Below are positions 1 through 9,682 of a stretch of DNA of 64,000 nucleotides, one piece after another. Position numbers and translations under genes: made by a program. Source of the stretch: Caulobacter mirabilis. GTDB taxonomy: Bacteria; Pseudomonadota; Alphaproteobacteria; Caulobacterales; Caulobacteraceae. Location: the NCBI RefSeq assembly GCF_002749615.1, contig NZ_CP024201.1, positions 2,666,001-2,730,000 on the forward strand, given 5' to 3'. Each line of letters begins with the position of its first letter. The stretch's first letter is position 1. Below the pieces are notes generated by a model that ran no database searches, was not told the origin of the DNA, and saw only the letters and a list, made by a program, of their open reading frames with translations.

Positions 1-109
1 GGCCCATTCTCGCGTAATTGCGCGCCTCTTCACGGAAGGCGGTCTATCGCGGAGCCTTCAATGGGTCGGGAAACTCCCGGCCGCCGCGACAGAGCCATCG
101 TGACCGGAG

Positions 110-159
110 CCTCTTCCCGCCCCGGCCGCGCCGCCTTCCACAACGGAAGAGGAAAACCT
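110..159 (+). promoter_or_regulatory. rpsF leader hairpin masking the ribosome binding site
   Basis: Seen: an 8-bp perfect stem pairs CCTCTTCC (110-117) with GGAAGAGG (145-152) around a 27-nt GC-rich loop. The 3' arm contains the Shine-Dalgarno GAGG, seven bases ahead of the rpsF ATG at 160, so folding would hide it. Known: rpsF operons of many bacteria are autoregulated by an S6:S18 complex binding the leader mRNA. Inference: this hairpin could be that control element here; I could not compare it with the published consensus. Bases 1-109 hold no gene I can support. Confidence 0.5.
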
Positions 160-570
160 ATGGCTCTTTACGAGCACGTGGTCATCGCTCGGCAGGACAT
201 CTCGCCGCAGCAGGCCGAACAGCTGAACGAAGATCTCAAGGCCCTCATCGAAGGCGCCGGCGGCCACATCGCCAAGATCGAATACTGGGGTCTCCGCAAC
301 CTCACCTACCGCATCAAGAAGAACCGCAAGGGCCACTACTCCCTGCTGGCGATCGACGCTCCGTCGGACGCCGTCAAGGAGATGGAGCGCCAGCTGTCGA
401 TCAACGAAGACGTGCTGCGCTACATGACCGTCCGCGTCGAAGAGCTCGACCTGGAACTGTCGCCCGTCCTCGCCCGTCGCGACCGCGACCGCGAGCGTTC
501 CGACCGCCCCGAGCGTGGCGACCGTCCTGAGCGCAGCGATCGTCCGCGCGAAGACTTCGCGGCTTCGTAA
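160..570 (+). CDS. rpsF: 30S ribosomal protein S6
   Basis: S6 of the small ribosomal subunit, which binds 16S rRNA as a heterodimer with S18 in the platform. The 136-aa protein starts [13 protein letters not shown] and carries the family core (strand-helix-strand, with the [18 protein letters not shown] block around residues 44-61). The last 35 or so residues are a charged Arg/Asp/Glu/Pro tail with repeated [17 protein letters not shown] units; a variable acidic or charged tail is common in S6. I chose the ATG at 160 because GGAAGAGG precedes it at good spacing; an in-frame ATG at 61 would add 33 residues unlike S6. First gene of rpsF-rpsR-rplI; rpsR begins 15 bases after its stop. Confidence 0.97.
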   Translation: MALYEHVVIARQDISPQQAEQLNEDLKALIEGAGGHIAKIEYWGLRNLTYRIKKNRKGHYSLLAIDAPSDAVKEMERQLSINEDVLRYMTVRVEELDLELSPVLARRDRDRERSDRPERGDRPERSDRPREDFAAS

Positions 571-585
571 GGGAGAGACAGGATC

Positions 586-867
586 ATGACCGACACCACC
601 GCTCCCGAAGCGACCGCCTCGGCCCCGGCCTCGACCGGCGGCGCCCGCCGTCCGTTCTACCGCCGCCGCAAGGTCTGCCCGTTCTCCGGCGCCAACGCTC
701 CGAAGATCGACTACAAGGACGTCAAGCTGCTGCAGCGTTACGTCTCCGAGCGCGGCAAGATCGTGCCGTCGCGCATCACCGCCGTCTCGGCCAAGAAGCA
801 GCGTGAGCTGGCCCGCGCCATCAAGCGCGCCCGCTTCCTCGCCCTGCTCCCCTACGTCGTGAAGTAA
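586..867 (+). CDS. rpsR: 30S ribosomal protein S18
   Basis: S18, the partner of S6 on the platform of the 30S subunit. The 93-aa product has an N-terminal Ala/Thr/Pro extension of about 20 residues, then the family core [20 protein letters not shown], the [22 protein letters not shown] block and the basic [22 protein letters not shown]-terminus. Second gene of the S6-S18-L9 operon: 15 bases follow rpsF and 13 separate it from rplI, so one transcript is expected. The start is preceded by GGGAGAGACAGG. Confidence 0.97.
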   Translation: MTDTTAPEATASAPASTGGARRPFYRRRKVCPFSGANAPKIDYKDVKLLQRYVSERGKIVPSRITAVSAKKQRELARAIKRARFLALLPYVVK

Positions 868-880
868 GGGGTACAGACCG

Positions 881-1465
881 ATGAAAGTCATTCTGCTCGA
901 ACGCGTGGAAGGCCGTGGCGCTCTCGGTGACGTCGTCACCGTGAAGGACGGCTTCGCCCGCAACTACCTCCTGCCCCGCTCCAAGGCTCTGCGCGCCACG
1001 GCCGCGAACCTGAAGGTCTTCGACGCCCAGCGCGCCGAGATCGAGGCTCGCAACGCCAAGGCCAAGGACGCCGCCGGCGCCGCTGGCGAAGCCCTGGACG
1101 GCACGTCCTACATCCTGATCCGTCAGGCGGGCGAAACCGGCCAGCTGTACGGCTCGGTCTCGGGCCGCGACGTCGCCGACATCGTGAACGCCGAAGGCGG
1201 CAAGATCGATCGCGCGATGGTCGTCCTCGACAAGCCGATCAAGACCCTGGGCGTCCACCCGGTGAAGGTGAAGCTGCACGCTGAAGTCACCGTCACGGTG
1301 ACCATCAACATCGCCCGTTCGGCCGACGAAGCCGAGCGTCAGGCGCGCGGCGAAAACGTCATCGCCTCGCAGTTCGAGGAAGAGGCTCAGCTGGCGGCGG
1401 AAGCCGCGGCCGACCTGCTCGAAGGCGGCGCCGGCCAACAGGACGGCTTCGGCGAAGAGCACTAA
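881..1465 (+). CDS. rplI: 50S ribosomal protein L9
   Basis: L9 of the large subunit, which spans from the L1-stalk base and helps maintain reading frame. The 194-aa product opens with the diagnostic [19 protein letters not shown] and then [12 protein letters not shown], the N-terminal rRNA-binding domain. A long connecting helix (about residues 40-75, rich in Ala/Glu/Lys) leads to the C-terminal domain ([13 protein letters not shown], then [16 protein letters not shown]). The length exceeds the about 150 residues of E. coli L9 because of an acidic Ala/Glu tail after residue 150. Last gene of the operon; a rho-independent terminator follows 25 bases later. Confidence 0.97.
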   Translation: MKVILLERVEGRGALGDVVTVKDGFARNYLLPRSKALRATAANLKVFDAQRAEIEARNAKAKDAAGAAGEALDGTSYILIRQAGETGQLYGSVSGRDVADIVNAEGGKIDRAMVVLDKPIKTLGVHPVKVKLHAEVTVTVTINIARSADEAERQARGENVIASQFEEEAQLAAEAAADLLEGGAGQQDGFGEEH

Positions 1466-1490
1466 GCTCGGCGCCGACAGCGAAAAGACG

Positions 1491-1523
1491 AAGGGCGGTC
1501 CGGTCTCCGGGCCGCCCTTTTTC
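1491..1523 (+). terminator. Rho-independent terminator of rpsF-rpsR-rplI
   Basis: Seen: AAGGGCGGtCCGG, a short TCTC loop, then CGGGCCGCCCTTTTTC. The GC-rich stem is followed directly by a T run on the plus strand, 25 bases after the rplI stop. The remaining bases to 1697 hold the presumed promoter of the TonB-dependent receptor; I see no convincing -35/-10 pair or riboswitch there. Confidence 0.88.
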
Positions 1524-1697
1524 TATGCCCGCGCGCCTATGCCTTGCCGGTCCTTGCAGCGCTTCCTGGTTTTCTGGAAATCCCCACAGAACAACTGGGC
1601 TTTGGTCCGAAGCCTCGTAACACCATGTTCGCTCTCTGAGTTCAGGCTTTGCGACGCCCGCCACAGACGCCGGCGCGCACAACACGAGGGGTAGATC

Positions 1698-4118
1698 ATG
1701 CAGTTCCGTACAGGCCTTCTGGCCGCGGCGTCCGTCGTGGCCGTCGCCGCCGGCCAAGCCCAGGCGCAGGACGCCGGCGCGCCCGAGACCCAGGTCGAAG
1801 AGATCGTCGTCACCGGCACCCGCGTCGTCGGCCGCAGCCGGCTGGACACCGTCGCGCCGGTCGATGTCGTCACCGCCCAGGCCCTTCAGGAGCGGGGCAG
1901 CACCGAGGTGGCCACGGCCCTGTCGTCCACCGTCCCCTCGATCAACTTCCCGCGGCCGTCGCTGACCGACGGGACCGACAGCATCCGTCCCGCGACCCTG
2001 CGCGGCCAGGGCCCCGACCAGACGCTGGTGCTGGTCAACGGCGCCCGCCGTCACACCACCGCTCTGGTCAATCTCAACGGCTCGGTCGGCCGCGGCTCCA
2101 GCGGCGTCGACCTGAACACCATTCCGTCCGCGGCCATCGACCGGATCGAGGTGCTGCGCGACGGCGCGGCCGCCCAGTACGGCTCGGACGCCATCGCCGG
2201 GGTCATAAACCTGCGCCTGCGCGAGGCTGACAGCGGCGGCGGCCTGACGGTCACCCTGGGCAAGTACTTCACCACCCTCGACACCCCGCGCGCCGGTCAG
2301 GAGCGCGACATCGAGGACGGCGCCACCGTCACCGTCGGCGGCTGGCAGGGCTTCAAGCTGGGCTCGGACGGCTTCCTGACGCTGTCGGCCGAGTATCGTG
2401 ACCGCGAGCCGACCAACCGCGCCGACTTCGACCCGCGGGTGACGCCCAGCCGCGTCACGGCTCGTTTCGGCGATCCGGACGTCACCGACTACGCCATCTA
2501 CGCCAACGCCGGGAAGCCGCTGAACGAGACCTGGGAGGCCTACGGCTGGGCCGGATACCAGAAGCGCAAGGGCGAGGCCGCGGCCTTCTATCGGCTGCCG
2601 GGCAGCACCAGCCAGAACATTCCGTCGATCTATCCGAACGGCTTCCTGCCGCTGATCACGACCGAGGTGCAGGACTTCAACCTGGCCGGCGGCCTGCGCG
2701 GCCAGATCGCCGACACCCGGCTGGACATCAACCTGGTCTATGGCCGCAACGAGGTCGAGTACGGGGTCAATAACACGCTCAACGCCTCTCTCGGCGCGAC
2801 CTCGCCGACCTCGTTCGACGCCGGCAGCCTGATCTACGACCAGCTCGTCCTGAGCGTGGACGCCTCGACCGAGATCCAGCTGTCGCATCTGGCCGGCCCG
2901 CTGAACCTGGCCTACGGCCTGGAAGCCCGCCGCGAGACCTACGAGATCAAGGCCGGCGAGCCCGACTCCTACCGCTCCGGCCCGTTCAACCCACCCGGCC
3001 TGCCCGGCGCCCAGGCCTTCCCCGGCCTGCAGCCCGCCAACGAGATCGACCGCGACCGCACCGCCGTCGGCGTCTACCTCGATCTCGAAGGCGAGGTGAT
3101 CGAGAACCTGACCCTGTCGGGCGCCGTCCGGGCGGAGCACTATTCCGACTTCGGCTCCAACGTCAGCGGCAAGGTCGCCGCGCGCTACGACTTCAACGAC
3201 AGCTTCGCCATCCGCGGCGCCGCCTCCAGCGGCTTCCGCGCGCCCAGCCTGCAGCAGCAGTATTTCACGGCCACCTCGACGGTGTTCATCGACGGCGTGC
3301 CCTTCGAGACCGGCACCTTCCCGTCGACCAGCGCGGTCGGGCGGGTCCTCGGCGGAACGCCGCTGGAAGCTGAGACCTCGGAGAACTACAGCCTCGGCTT
3401 CGTCTTCCGCCGCGGGCCGTTCGAGCTGACCGTCGACGCCTACCAGATCAACGTCGACAACCGCATCGTGCTCTCGGAGAATATCACCGGCAGCGCCACG
3501 GCGGCGCCGGGCAGCACCGCGCGGATCATCTTCGACCTGCTGTCGCCCTACGGCGTGTCGGCGGCGCGGTTCTTCATCAACGGCGTCGACACCGAGACCC
3601 GCGGCGTCGATATCGTCGGCCGCTACCGGCTCGAGACCGAGAACCTCGGCCGCTTCGACTTCACGGCCGCCGGCAACTACAACACGCTGGAGGTCACCGC
3701 GACGCCGACCACCGCGCCGCTGTCCGCCCTGCCTGTCCCGCCGGCCCTGTTCTCGCGCCAGAACGTCAAGCGGTTCGAGGAAGGCGCGCCGGAAACCAAG
3801 TGGGTCCTGCAGGGCGACTGGAAGCGCGGCCCGCTGGGCGCGACCCTGCGGACCACCTACTACGGCGACGTCCTGGCGGCCGGCACCACCCCGGCGGCCG
3901 ACGCCAAGACCGGCGACCACTGGCTGGTCGACCTGGAGGCCCGCTACGAAACCCCGTGGGGGGTGAAGCTGGCCGTCGGCGCCGACAACCTCCTGGACGA
4001 GTATCCAGACGCCCTGCCGATCGCGCTGAACACCACCGGCGCGGCGCCCTACAGCTCGTTCTCGCCGTTCGGCTTCAACGGCCGCTACGTCTACACCCGG
4101 CTGAGCTACAGCTGGTAG
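1698..4118 (+). CDS. TonB-dependent outer-membrane receptor
   Basis: Outer-membrane active importer energised by TonB-ExbBD; substrate unknown. 806 aa. Residues 1-24 form a signal peptide ending AQAQ. A TonB-box-like VEEIVVTG lies at 33-40. The plug domain (about 45-165) includes the GQGPDQTLVLVNGARR and IDRIEVLRDGAAAQYGSDAIAG motifs that define the family. The rest is a 22-strand-type barrel ending in YTRLSYSW, with the C-terminal aromatic residue used for Bam recognition. The start has GAGGGG upstream. It stands alone between the ribosomal operon and dnaB, so the substrate (siderophore, sugar, peptide or other) cannot be inferred from neighbours. Confidence 0.94.
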   Translation: MQFRTGLLAAASVVAVAAGQAQAQDAGAPETQVEEIVVTGTRVVGRSRLDTVAPVDVVTAQALQERGSTEVATALSSTVPSINFPRPSLTDGTDSIRPATLRGQGPDQTLVLVNGARRHTTALVNLNGSVGRGSSGVDLNTIPSAAIDRIEVLRDGAAAQYGSDAIAGVINLRLREADSGGGLTVTLGKYFTTLDTPRAGQERDIEDGATVTVGGWQGFKLGSDGFLTLSAEYRDREPTNRADFDPRVTPSRVTARFGDPDVTDYAIYANAGKPLNETWEAYGWAGYQKRKGEAAAFYRLPGSTSQNIPSIYPNGFLPLITTEVQDFNLAGGLRGQIADTRLDINLVYGRNEVEYGVNNTLNASLGATSPTSFDAGSLIYDQLVLSVDASTEIQLSHLAGPLNLAYGLEARRETYEIKAGEPDSYRSGPFNPPGLPGAQAFPGLQPANEIDRDRTAVGVYLDLEGEVIENLTLSGAVRAEHYSDFGSNVSGKVAARYDFNDSFAIRGAASSGFRAPSLQQQYFTATSTVFIDGVPFETGTFPSTSAVGRVLGGTPLEAETSENYSLGFVFRRGPFELTVDAYQINVDNRIVLSENITGSATAAPGSTARIIFDLLSPYGVSAARFFINGVDTETRGVDIVGRYRLETENLGRFDFTAAGNYNTLEVTATPTTAPLSALPVPPALFSRQNVKRFEEGAPETKWVLQGDWKRGPLGATLRTTYYGDVLAAGTTPAADAKTGDHWLVDLEARYETPWGVKLAVGADNLLDEYPDALPIALNTTGAAPYSSFSPFGFNGRYVYTRLSYSW

Positions 4119-4121
4119 CAT

Positions 4122-4167
4122 CGGAGGCCGCGCGGGCGGGCCATTGCCCGCGCGGCCGACTCCTCCG
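4122..4167 (+). terminator. Strong hairpin after the TonB-dependent receptor
   Basis: Seen: the 12-bp perfect stem GGCCGCGCGGGC (4126-4137) with GCCCGCGCGGCC (4146-4157), extendable by CGGA/TCCG across a bulge. It starts four bases after the receptor stop. There is no T run, so it may end transcription only weakly or protect the 3' end of the mRNA. The following bases to 4251 are the dnaB leader. Confidence 0.55.
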
Positions 4168-4251
4168 AACATACACAGAACTTCACAGTTGAATCGCGGC
4201 TGCGCCCGCGCGACGCAGGCGTCGTCCGCGGCATCGCGTTAACCTACGTAA

Positions 4252-5739
4252 ATGGCCATCGTCCCCGCCCTCGATCTTCGCCCCGTCCCGGGCGAGCAGC
4301 CCGCCAATGTCGTCCCCTCGAACATCGAGGCCGAACAGGCCCTGCTGGGCGTGATGATGTACGACAACGCCGCCTACGAGCGGCTGAGCGACCAGCTGCA
4401 GGGCCGGCACTTCTACGAGCCCTTCCACCAGCGGCTGTACAGCGCCATCGAGAGCCACATCCGCAAGGGCCAGCTCGCCGAGCCGATCCTGCTGGCCGAG
4501 GAGTTCAAAAGCGACGCCGCGTTCCAGGAACTGGGCGGCGTCCGCTACCTGGCCGACCTGTACGAGCGCGCGCCGCCGGCCGCCAACGCGCCGGACTACG
4601 GCCGGGTGATCTACGACCTGGCCCTGCGCCGCGAACTGATCCGCATCGGCGGCGAGATCCTGGTCGAGGCCCAGGGGGCCGATCCCGACATCACCGCCCG
4701 CGACCAGATCGAACAGGCCGAACAGAAGCTCTACGGCCTGGCCGAAAGCGGCACCGCCAGCGGCGGCTTCGTCAGCTTCGAACACGCCTTGACCGGCGCC
4801 GTGTCCATGGCGGCCGAGGCCTACTCGCGCGACGGAGCGCTGGCCGGTCTGTCCACGGGGCTGATGGACCTCGACAAGCAGCTCGGCGGCCTGCACCCGT
4901 CGGACCTTCTGATCCTCGCCGGCCGTCCCTCGATGGGGAAGACGGCGCTGGCCACCAACATCGCCTTCAACGTGGCCAAGGCCTATGCCTGGGAGCCGCA
5001 GCCGGACGGCACCCGTAAGACCGTCAACGGCGGGGTGGTGGCCTTCTACTCGCTCGAAATGAGCGCCGAACAGCTGGCCATGCGTATCCTGGCCGACGCC
5101 TCCGGCGTGTCGGGCGACAAGCTGCGCAAGGGCGAGATCGACGCCAGCGAGTTCGGCCGACTACGCGACGCCGCCATCGAGATCCAGGAAGCGCCGCTCT
5201 ATGTCGACGCCACCGGCGGTCTTTCCATCGCCAAGCTGACCGCCCGCGCCCGCCGCCTGAAGCGCGCCGTGGGCCTGGACCTGATCGTCATCGACTACCT
5301 GCAGCTGGTCACCACCGACGGCGGAAGCGCCCAGGGCCGCGTGCAGGAGGTCTCGGCCATCACCGGCGGCCTGAAGGCCCTGGCCAAGGAGCTGAACGTC
5401 CCGGTCATCGCCCTGTCCCAGCTCAGCCGCCAGGTCGAGAACCGCGAGGACAAGAAGCCCCAGCTGTCGGACCTGCGGGAATCGGGCTCGATCGAGCAGG
5501 ACGCCGACGCGGTGATGTTCGTGTACCGCGAGGCCTACTACCTGGGCCGGATGGAGCCGCGCGAGGGCACCCCGGAGCACATGACCTGGCAGGAGGAGAT
5601 GGACAAGATCGCCGCCGTCGCCGAGGTCATCATCGGCAAGCAGCGTCACGGCCCAATCGGCACGGTGAAGCTGCACTTCAACTCCGACACCACCCGCTTC
5701 GGCAACCTCGCCCGCGAAGGCCGGTTCGACGTCCGCTAG
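4252..5739 (+). CDS. dnaB: Replicative DNA helicase DnaB
   Basis: Hexameric 5'-3' helicase of the replication fork; it binds primase through its N-terminal domain. 495 aa, the usual length. The N-terminal DnaB domain covers about residues 20-125 (NIEAEQALLGVMMYDNAAYE near its start). The RecA-like motor domain holds Walker A GRPSMGKT at 224-231, the FYSLEMSAEQLAMR motif, Walker B LIVIDYLQL at 344-352, and QLSRQVENREDKKPQLSDL with the arginine-finger region. No intein is present. Ordered before alr-radA-cvpA-purF in a housekeeping block. The ATG lies close behind TTAACC; no strong SD is visible. Confidence 0.97.
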   Translation: MAIVPALDLRPVPGEQPANVVPSNIEAEQALLGVMMYDNAAYERLSDQLQGRHFYEPFHQRLYSAIESHIRKGQLAEPILLAEEFKSDAAFQELGGVRYLADLYERAPPAANAPDYGRVIYDLALRRELIRIGGEILVEAQGADPDITARDQIEQAEQKLYGLAESGTASGGFVSFEHALTGAVSMAAEAYSRDGALAGLSTGLMDLDKQLGGLHPSDLLILAGRPSMGKTALATNIAFNVAKAYAWEPQPDGTRKTVNGGVVAFYSLEMSAEQLAMRILADASGVSGDKLRKGEIDASEFGRLRDAAIEIQEAPLYVDATGGLSIAKLTARARRLKRAVGLDLIVIDYLQLVTTDGGSAQGRVQEVSAITGGLKALAKELNVPVIALSQLSRQVENREDKKPQLSDLRESGSIEQDADAVMFVYREAYYLGRMEPREGTPEHMTWQEEMDKIAAVAEVIIGKQRHGPIGTVKLHFNSDTTRFGNLAREGRFDVR

Positions 5740-5826
5740 CGGCGCGGGAACGTCGATGCCTCCAGGCTATGGGGCGCCGACGGACGGGTGCTTGACCCGG
5801 TTCCTCCCGCGCCTTAGCCCGGCCGA

Positions 5827-6873
5827 ATGACCACCCGGCTGACCATCGACCTCGACGCCCTCGCCCGCAACTACGCCCTGGTCCGCCGGACCGCGGGCGT
5901 GGAGGCGGCGCCGGCGGTCAAGGCCGACGGCTACGGCCTGGGCGCGATCGCCGCGGCCCGCCGGCTGGTCGCCGAGGGCGCGACCACCTTCTACGTCGCC
6001 CGCCTGGACGAAGGCCTGGCCCTGCGCCAGGCGCTCGGATCGGCGCCGGTCATCCAGGTGCTGGACGGCGTCACCGACGGCGTGGCCCGCCCCCTGGTCG
6101 ACGCCGGCCTGACCCCGGTGGTCAACAGCCTCGACCAGGCCGAACGCTGGCTGGCCGAGGGCGACGGCTCGGCGGTCACCCTGCATGTCGACACCGGCAT
6201 GAACCGCCTGGGCGTCACCCTGGCTGAGGCCGCCGGCCTGCGCGGGCGGTTGGCGGTCGCCCAGGTGATGAGCCATCTCGCCTGCGCCGCCGAGCCGGAC
6301 CATCCGATGAACGCCGCCCAGCTGGCCGCCTTCCGCGACGCCCGGAGCCTTTTCCCCGACGCCCTGGCCAGCCTGGCCGCCTCGGCGGGAACCTTCCTGG
6401 GCCCTGACTATCGTTTCGACCAGGTGCGCCCCGGGATCACCCTCTACGGCGGCGGCCCGTTCGACGCCTTCGATCCCCGCATCGCGCCGGTGGCGACGGT
6501 CGAGGCGGCCATCCTTCAGGTGCGACACGTCCCGGCCGGCGACGCGATCGGCTACGGCGCGGCCTTCGTCGCCGAGACGCCCATGGCGGTCGCCATCGTC
6601 GCGGCCGGCTACGCCGACGGCGTGCCGCGATCGTCACACCCGCGCGGCGCAGCCTGGTTCGCCGGAAAACGCCGCCGCCTGCTCGGCCGGGTGTCGATGG
6701 ACATGGTCGCCGTCGACGTCACCGGCTGCGCCGACGCGCGGCCGGGCGCGATGATGGAGCTCATCGGCCCGAACCTGCCCGTGGACGAGGCGGCCGCCGC
6801 GGCGGGCACGACGGCCTATGAACTGCTGACCCGGCTGTCCGGCCGGGCCGAGCGGAGACGCCTCGGCGGCTAG
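5827..6873 (+). CDS. alr: Alanine racemase
   Basis: PLP enzyme that interconverts L- and D-alanine for peptidoglycan. 348 aa, slightly shorter than the usual 360-370. The PLP-binding lysine is Lys32 in VKADGYGLG. The second catalytic base is Tyr243 in IGYGAAF. The N-terminal TIM barrel covers about 1-220 (with [10 protein letters not shown]), followed by the C-terminal beta domain with [14 protein letters not shown]. Its TAG stop shares the tetranucleotide CTAG with the stop of the convergent Yip1-like gene (6870-6873). Confidence 0.96.
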   Translation: MTTRLTIDLDALARNYALVRRTAGVEAAPAVKADGYGLGAIAAARRLVAEGATTFYVARLDEGLALRQALGSAPVIQVLDGVTDGVARPLVDAGLTPVVNSLDQAERWLAEGDGSAVTLHVDTGMNRLGVTLAEAAGLRGRLAVAQVMSHLACAAEPDHPMNAAQLAAFRDARSLFPDALASLAASAGTFLGPDYRFDQVRPGITLYGGGPFDAFDPRIAPVATVEAAILQVRHVPAGDAIGYGAAFVAETPMAVAIVAAGYADGVPRSSHPRGAAWFAGKRRRLLGRVSMDMVAVDVTGCADARPGAMMELIGPNLPVDEAAAAAGTTAYELLTRLSGRAERRRLGG

Positions 6874-7523
6874 TGGAGGCCGCCGAGCGTGGCCGCGACA
6901 TTGGCCGCGCCGACCGCGCCCAGGCCCGCCGTGATGACGATCGCCGAAGCGACCCAGCCGATGACCGCCTGGATGACCACCGCCAGGATGATCGCGACCG
7001 CGGTGAACCCCAGCGCCTTCTGCTCCGGAACCTTCATCATCTTCGGCAGGCCGAGATAGAACAGGTAGAGGGAGTAGATTCCGCCGGCGATGGCGATCAG
7101 CCAGCCGATGATCGGCACGAAACCCAGGCCTCCTCCGACCCAGGCCGCCGTCGCGCCGTAGGCCACGCCCTTGAAGGCCTGGATCTGGCTGCGGGTCCCG
7201 TCGAAACTGGGCGCCAGGGCGTCCACCACCAGGGCGAACACATAGACCCCGACCAGCGCCAGGCCGTAGCTGAGCACGGCCATCACGATCGTCCCGATCA
7301 GGGTGAAGGCGACATAGCCTCCAAACAGCGGGGCGAGCAGCAGATTGCCCAGGATGGTGGCGATCGGCGGCAAGGCCGCCAGGATCATGACGTAGCCGGT
7401 GTAGAGACCCTTGACCGTCGCCGGTTCGCCATCGATCGCGTCCCAGGTCGGCTTGGGCCGCAACAGGATGTCCTGCACCCGTTGAACCAGCCCCGACGAC
7501 GATCCTCCGTCCACAACGCTCAT
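6870..7523 (-). CDS. Yip1-family integral membrane protein
   Basis: 217-aa protein with four or five hydrophobic helices (about residues 45-75, 85-120, 130-175, 185-215) and an N-terminal cytosolic stretch [21 protein letters not shown]. That stretch is typical of bacterial Yip1-domain proteins, whose function is unknown. I chose the ATG at 7523 because GGAGGG precedes it at correct spacing; an in-frame upstream start would add 58 residues of low quality. It converges on alr with a 4-base overlap and is divergent from radA. Confidence 0.82.
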   Translation of the reverse strand: MSVVDGGSSSGLVQRVQDILLRPKPTWDAIDGEPATVKGLYTGYVMILAALPPIATILGNLLLAPLFGGYVAFTLIGTIVMAVLSYGLALVGVYVFALVVDALAPSFDGTRSQIQAFKGVAYGATAAWVGGGLGFVPIIGWLIAIAGGIYSLYLFYLGLPKMMKVPEQKALGFTAVAIILAVVIQAVIGWVASAIVITAGLGAVGAANVAATLGGLH

Positions 7524-7695
7524 TGCAGCAGCCCTCCAATGGCCAAAGCCTGAAAGCCCACTCCCCGCAACGGGGAGGCTATCCGACTCAGCGCCCCATG
7601 GGAAACACGGTTCCGCGAACGGCTCTCTTTCACGCGCGGGGCGCCGTGTTCCCGTTTTGTCGCTATGATCGGCGCTCCACGAATCGGGAGCGTCC

Positions 7696-9057
7696 ATGGC
7701 CCGCGACGGCGCCGTCTATGTCTGCCAGTCCTGCGGCGCGGTGCAGTCCAAGTGGGCGGGCCAGTGCCCGGCCTGCGGCGCCTGGAACTCGCTCGCCGAG
7801 GAAGTGACCTCCCGCCCGCCTGGCGCGCTGGCCCCGACCCGTGGTTCCAAGACCCGCGGCCTGGCCTTCGAAGGCCTGGAGAGCGAAACGCCTGAACCGC
7901 CCAGGATCGTCACCGGGGTCGAGGAGTTCGACCGCGTCTGCGGCGGCGGGGTCGTCCCCGGCAGCGCCATCCTGCTCGGCGGCGACCCCGGCGTCGGCAA
8001 GTCGACCCTGCTGCTGCAGGTCGTGGCCAACGCCGCCGCCCGCGGGGCCTCCTGCGCCTACATCTCCGGCGAAGAGGCCGTCGAGCAGATCCGCGGCCGC
8101 GCCGCGCGCATGGGCCTGGCCCAGGCCCCGGTGAAGCTGGCCGCCGAGACCGCCCTGCGCGACATCCTGGACGGGCTGAAGAAGGAGAAGTTCGACCTCG
8201 TCGTCATCGACTCCATCCAGACCCTGTGGAGCGACGTGCACGAGGCCGGCCCCGGCTCCGTCACCCAGGTGCGCAACTGCGCCGCCGAGCTGGTCCGGCT
8301 GGCCAAGAAGCGCGGCGTGGCGATGATCCTGGTCGGCCACGTCACCAAGGACGGCCAGATCGCGGGTCCGCGCGTGGTCGAGCACATGGTCGACGCGGTC
8401 CTCGCCTTCGAGGGGGAGCGCGGCTACCCGTTCCGCATCCTGCGCGGGGCCAAGAACCGCTTCGGCGCCACCGACGAGATCGGGGTGTTCGAGATGGGCG
8501 ACGCCGGCCTGTCGGAGGTCCGCAACCCCTCCGCCCTGTTCCTGAACGACGGCGGCGCGCGCGCGGCCGGCGCGGCGGTGTTCGCCGGCATCGAGGGCAG
8601 CCGTCCGGTGCTGGTCGAGTTCCAGGCCCTGGTCGCGCCCAGCGCCTACGGCACGCCGCGGCGGGCGGTGGTCGGCTGGGACAGCGGTCGGCTGGCCATG
8701 GTCCTGGCGGTGCTGGAGTCGCGCTGCGGCCTGGCCTTCGGCAACCGCGACATCTACCTGAACGTGGCCGGCGGCCTGCGCATCAGCGAGCCGGCGGCGG
8801 ACCTGGCGGCGGCGGCGGCGCTGGTCTCCTCGGCGCTGGAAGAGGCCCTTCCCCAGGACTGCGTCGTGTTCGGCGAAGTGAGCCTGTCCGGCGAGGTTCG
8901 GTCCGTAGGACGGGCCGAATCCCGCCTCAAGGAAGCCGCGAAGCTGGGCTTCAAACAGGCCCTCGCCCCGACCGGCGCCGGCGATGCGCTGAAGGTGACG
9001 GGCGTCTCCCGCCTGGCCGACGCGGTGCGCCGGATCGGCGAACAACAGTGGGGCTGA
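7696..9057 (+). CDS. radA: DNA repair protein RadA
   Basis: DnaB-type ATPase that promotes branch migration of recombination intermediates with RecA. 453 aa, standard length. It has an N-terminal C4 zinc finger (CQSCG at 10-14 and CPACG about 12 residues later), Walker A GDPGVGKST at 96-104, the RadA signature KNRFG at 253-257, and a Lon-protease-like C-terminal domain (about 280-453, with YGTPRRAVVGWDSGRLAM). Followed by cvpA after seven bases and then purF, which suggests one transcript. Confidence 0.97.
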   Translation: MARDGAVYVCQSCGAVQSKWAGQCPACGAWNSLAEEVTSRPPGALAPTRGSKTRGLAFEGLESETPEPPRIVTGVEEFDRVCGGGVVPGSAILLGGDPGVGKSTLLLQVVANAAARGASCAYISGEEAVEQIRGRAARMGLAQAPVKLAAETALRDILDGLKKEKFDLVVIDSIQTLWSDVHEAGPGSVTQVRNCAAELVRLAKKRGVAMILVGHVTKDGQIAGPRVVEHMVDAVLAFEGERGYPFRILRGAKNRFGATDEIGVFEMGDAGLSEVRNPSALFLNDGGARAAGAAVFAGIEGSRPVLVEFQALVAPSAYGTPRRAVVGWDSGRLAMVLAVLESRCGLAFGNRDIYLNVAGGLRISEPAADLAAAAALVSSALEEALPQDCVVFGEVSLSGEVRSVGRAESRLKEAAKLGFKQALAPTGAGDALKVTGVSRLADAVRRIGEQQWG

Positions 9058-9064
9058 TCGCCGC

Positions 9065-9682
9065 ATGCACCTGACCCAGTTCGACTTCATCGCCGGGCCG
9101 CTGCTGATCGTCTCGGCCCTGATCGGGCTGTCGCGCGGCGGCGTGCGCGAGCTGTTCACGGTGCTGGCCTTCCTCGGCGCGGCCGCCGCGGCGGTCTTCT
9201 CCCTGCGGTTCACGGCGCCGTTCGCACGCAAACTTGTGGACCCCGACTGGGCCGGCATCGGACTGGCTCTGTTTTTTGTCGGCCTGCTGACCTATATCGC
9301 GCTGCGACTGCTCGGGGCCGGCATGACCCGCCGCGTGCAGGAGACCCAGGCTCTCGGGGTCGCGGACCGCGTCATCGGCGGCGGATTCGGACTGTTGAGG
9401 GCCTTCGTGCTGCTTGGAGCGTTCAACCTGCTGTTCCACATGGCCACGCCCCCGGACCGCGCGCCCAAGTGGGTGACGGGCGCCCTCACCTATCCGGTGA
9501 CGGAAGCCGGCGGCCGCCTCCTGAAGGCGTTCGCGCCCGAGGGCCTGGCGATGGCCAAGACCGTGGCCCCGGCGATCGAGGACGCGGTCAAGGCCGGAAC
9601 GGCGGCGCCCAGCGAGGCCGAAACAGGCTATGATCAGGGCGAGCGGAACGCCATGGACGATCTAGTGGAGAAGACGCGATGA
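9065..9682 (+). CDS. cvpA: CvpA-family membrane protein
   Basis: 205-aa inner-membrane protein with four predicted helices in the first 125 residues (starting FDFIAGPLLIVSALIGLSRGG), the CvpA domain. A soluble C-terminal tail runs to NAMDDLVEKTR. In E. coli CvpA is needed for colicin V production and sits next to purF. The same link is seen here: its TGA overlaps the purF ATG by four bases. The molecular function is not established. Confidence 0.92.
   Translation: MHLTQFDFIAGPLLIVSALIGLSRGGVRELFTVLAFLGAAAAAVFSLRFTAPFARKLVDPDWAGIGLALFFVGLLTYIALRLLGAGMTRRVQETQALGVADRVIGGGFGLLRAFVLLGAFNLLFHMATPPDRAPKWVTGALTYPVTEAGGRLLKAFAPEGLAMAKTVAPAIEDAVKAGTAAPSEAETGYDQGERNAMDDLVEKTR

Noticed and set aside
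1524..1697. Possible riboswitch ahead of the TonB-dependent receptor
   Set aside because: No cobalamin-type B12 box, TPP element or other conserved core could be found.
1359..4172. A 937-codon minus-strand frame opposite the TonB-dependent receptor
   Set aside because: No family motifs; shadow of the receptor gene.
4239..4251. CtrA-like TTAACC motif just before dnaB
   Set aside because: Only one half-site fits TTAA-N7-TTAA; the second half (GTAAA) does not match at the right spacing.
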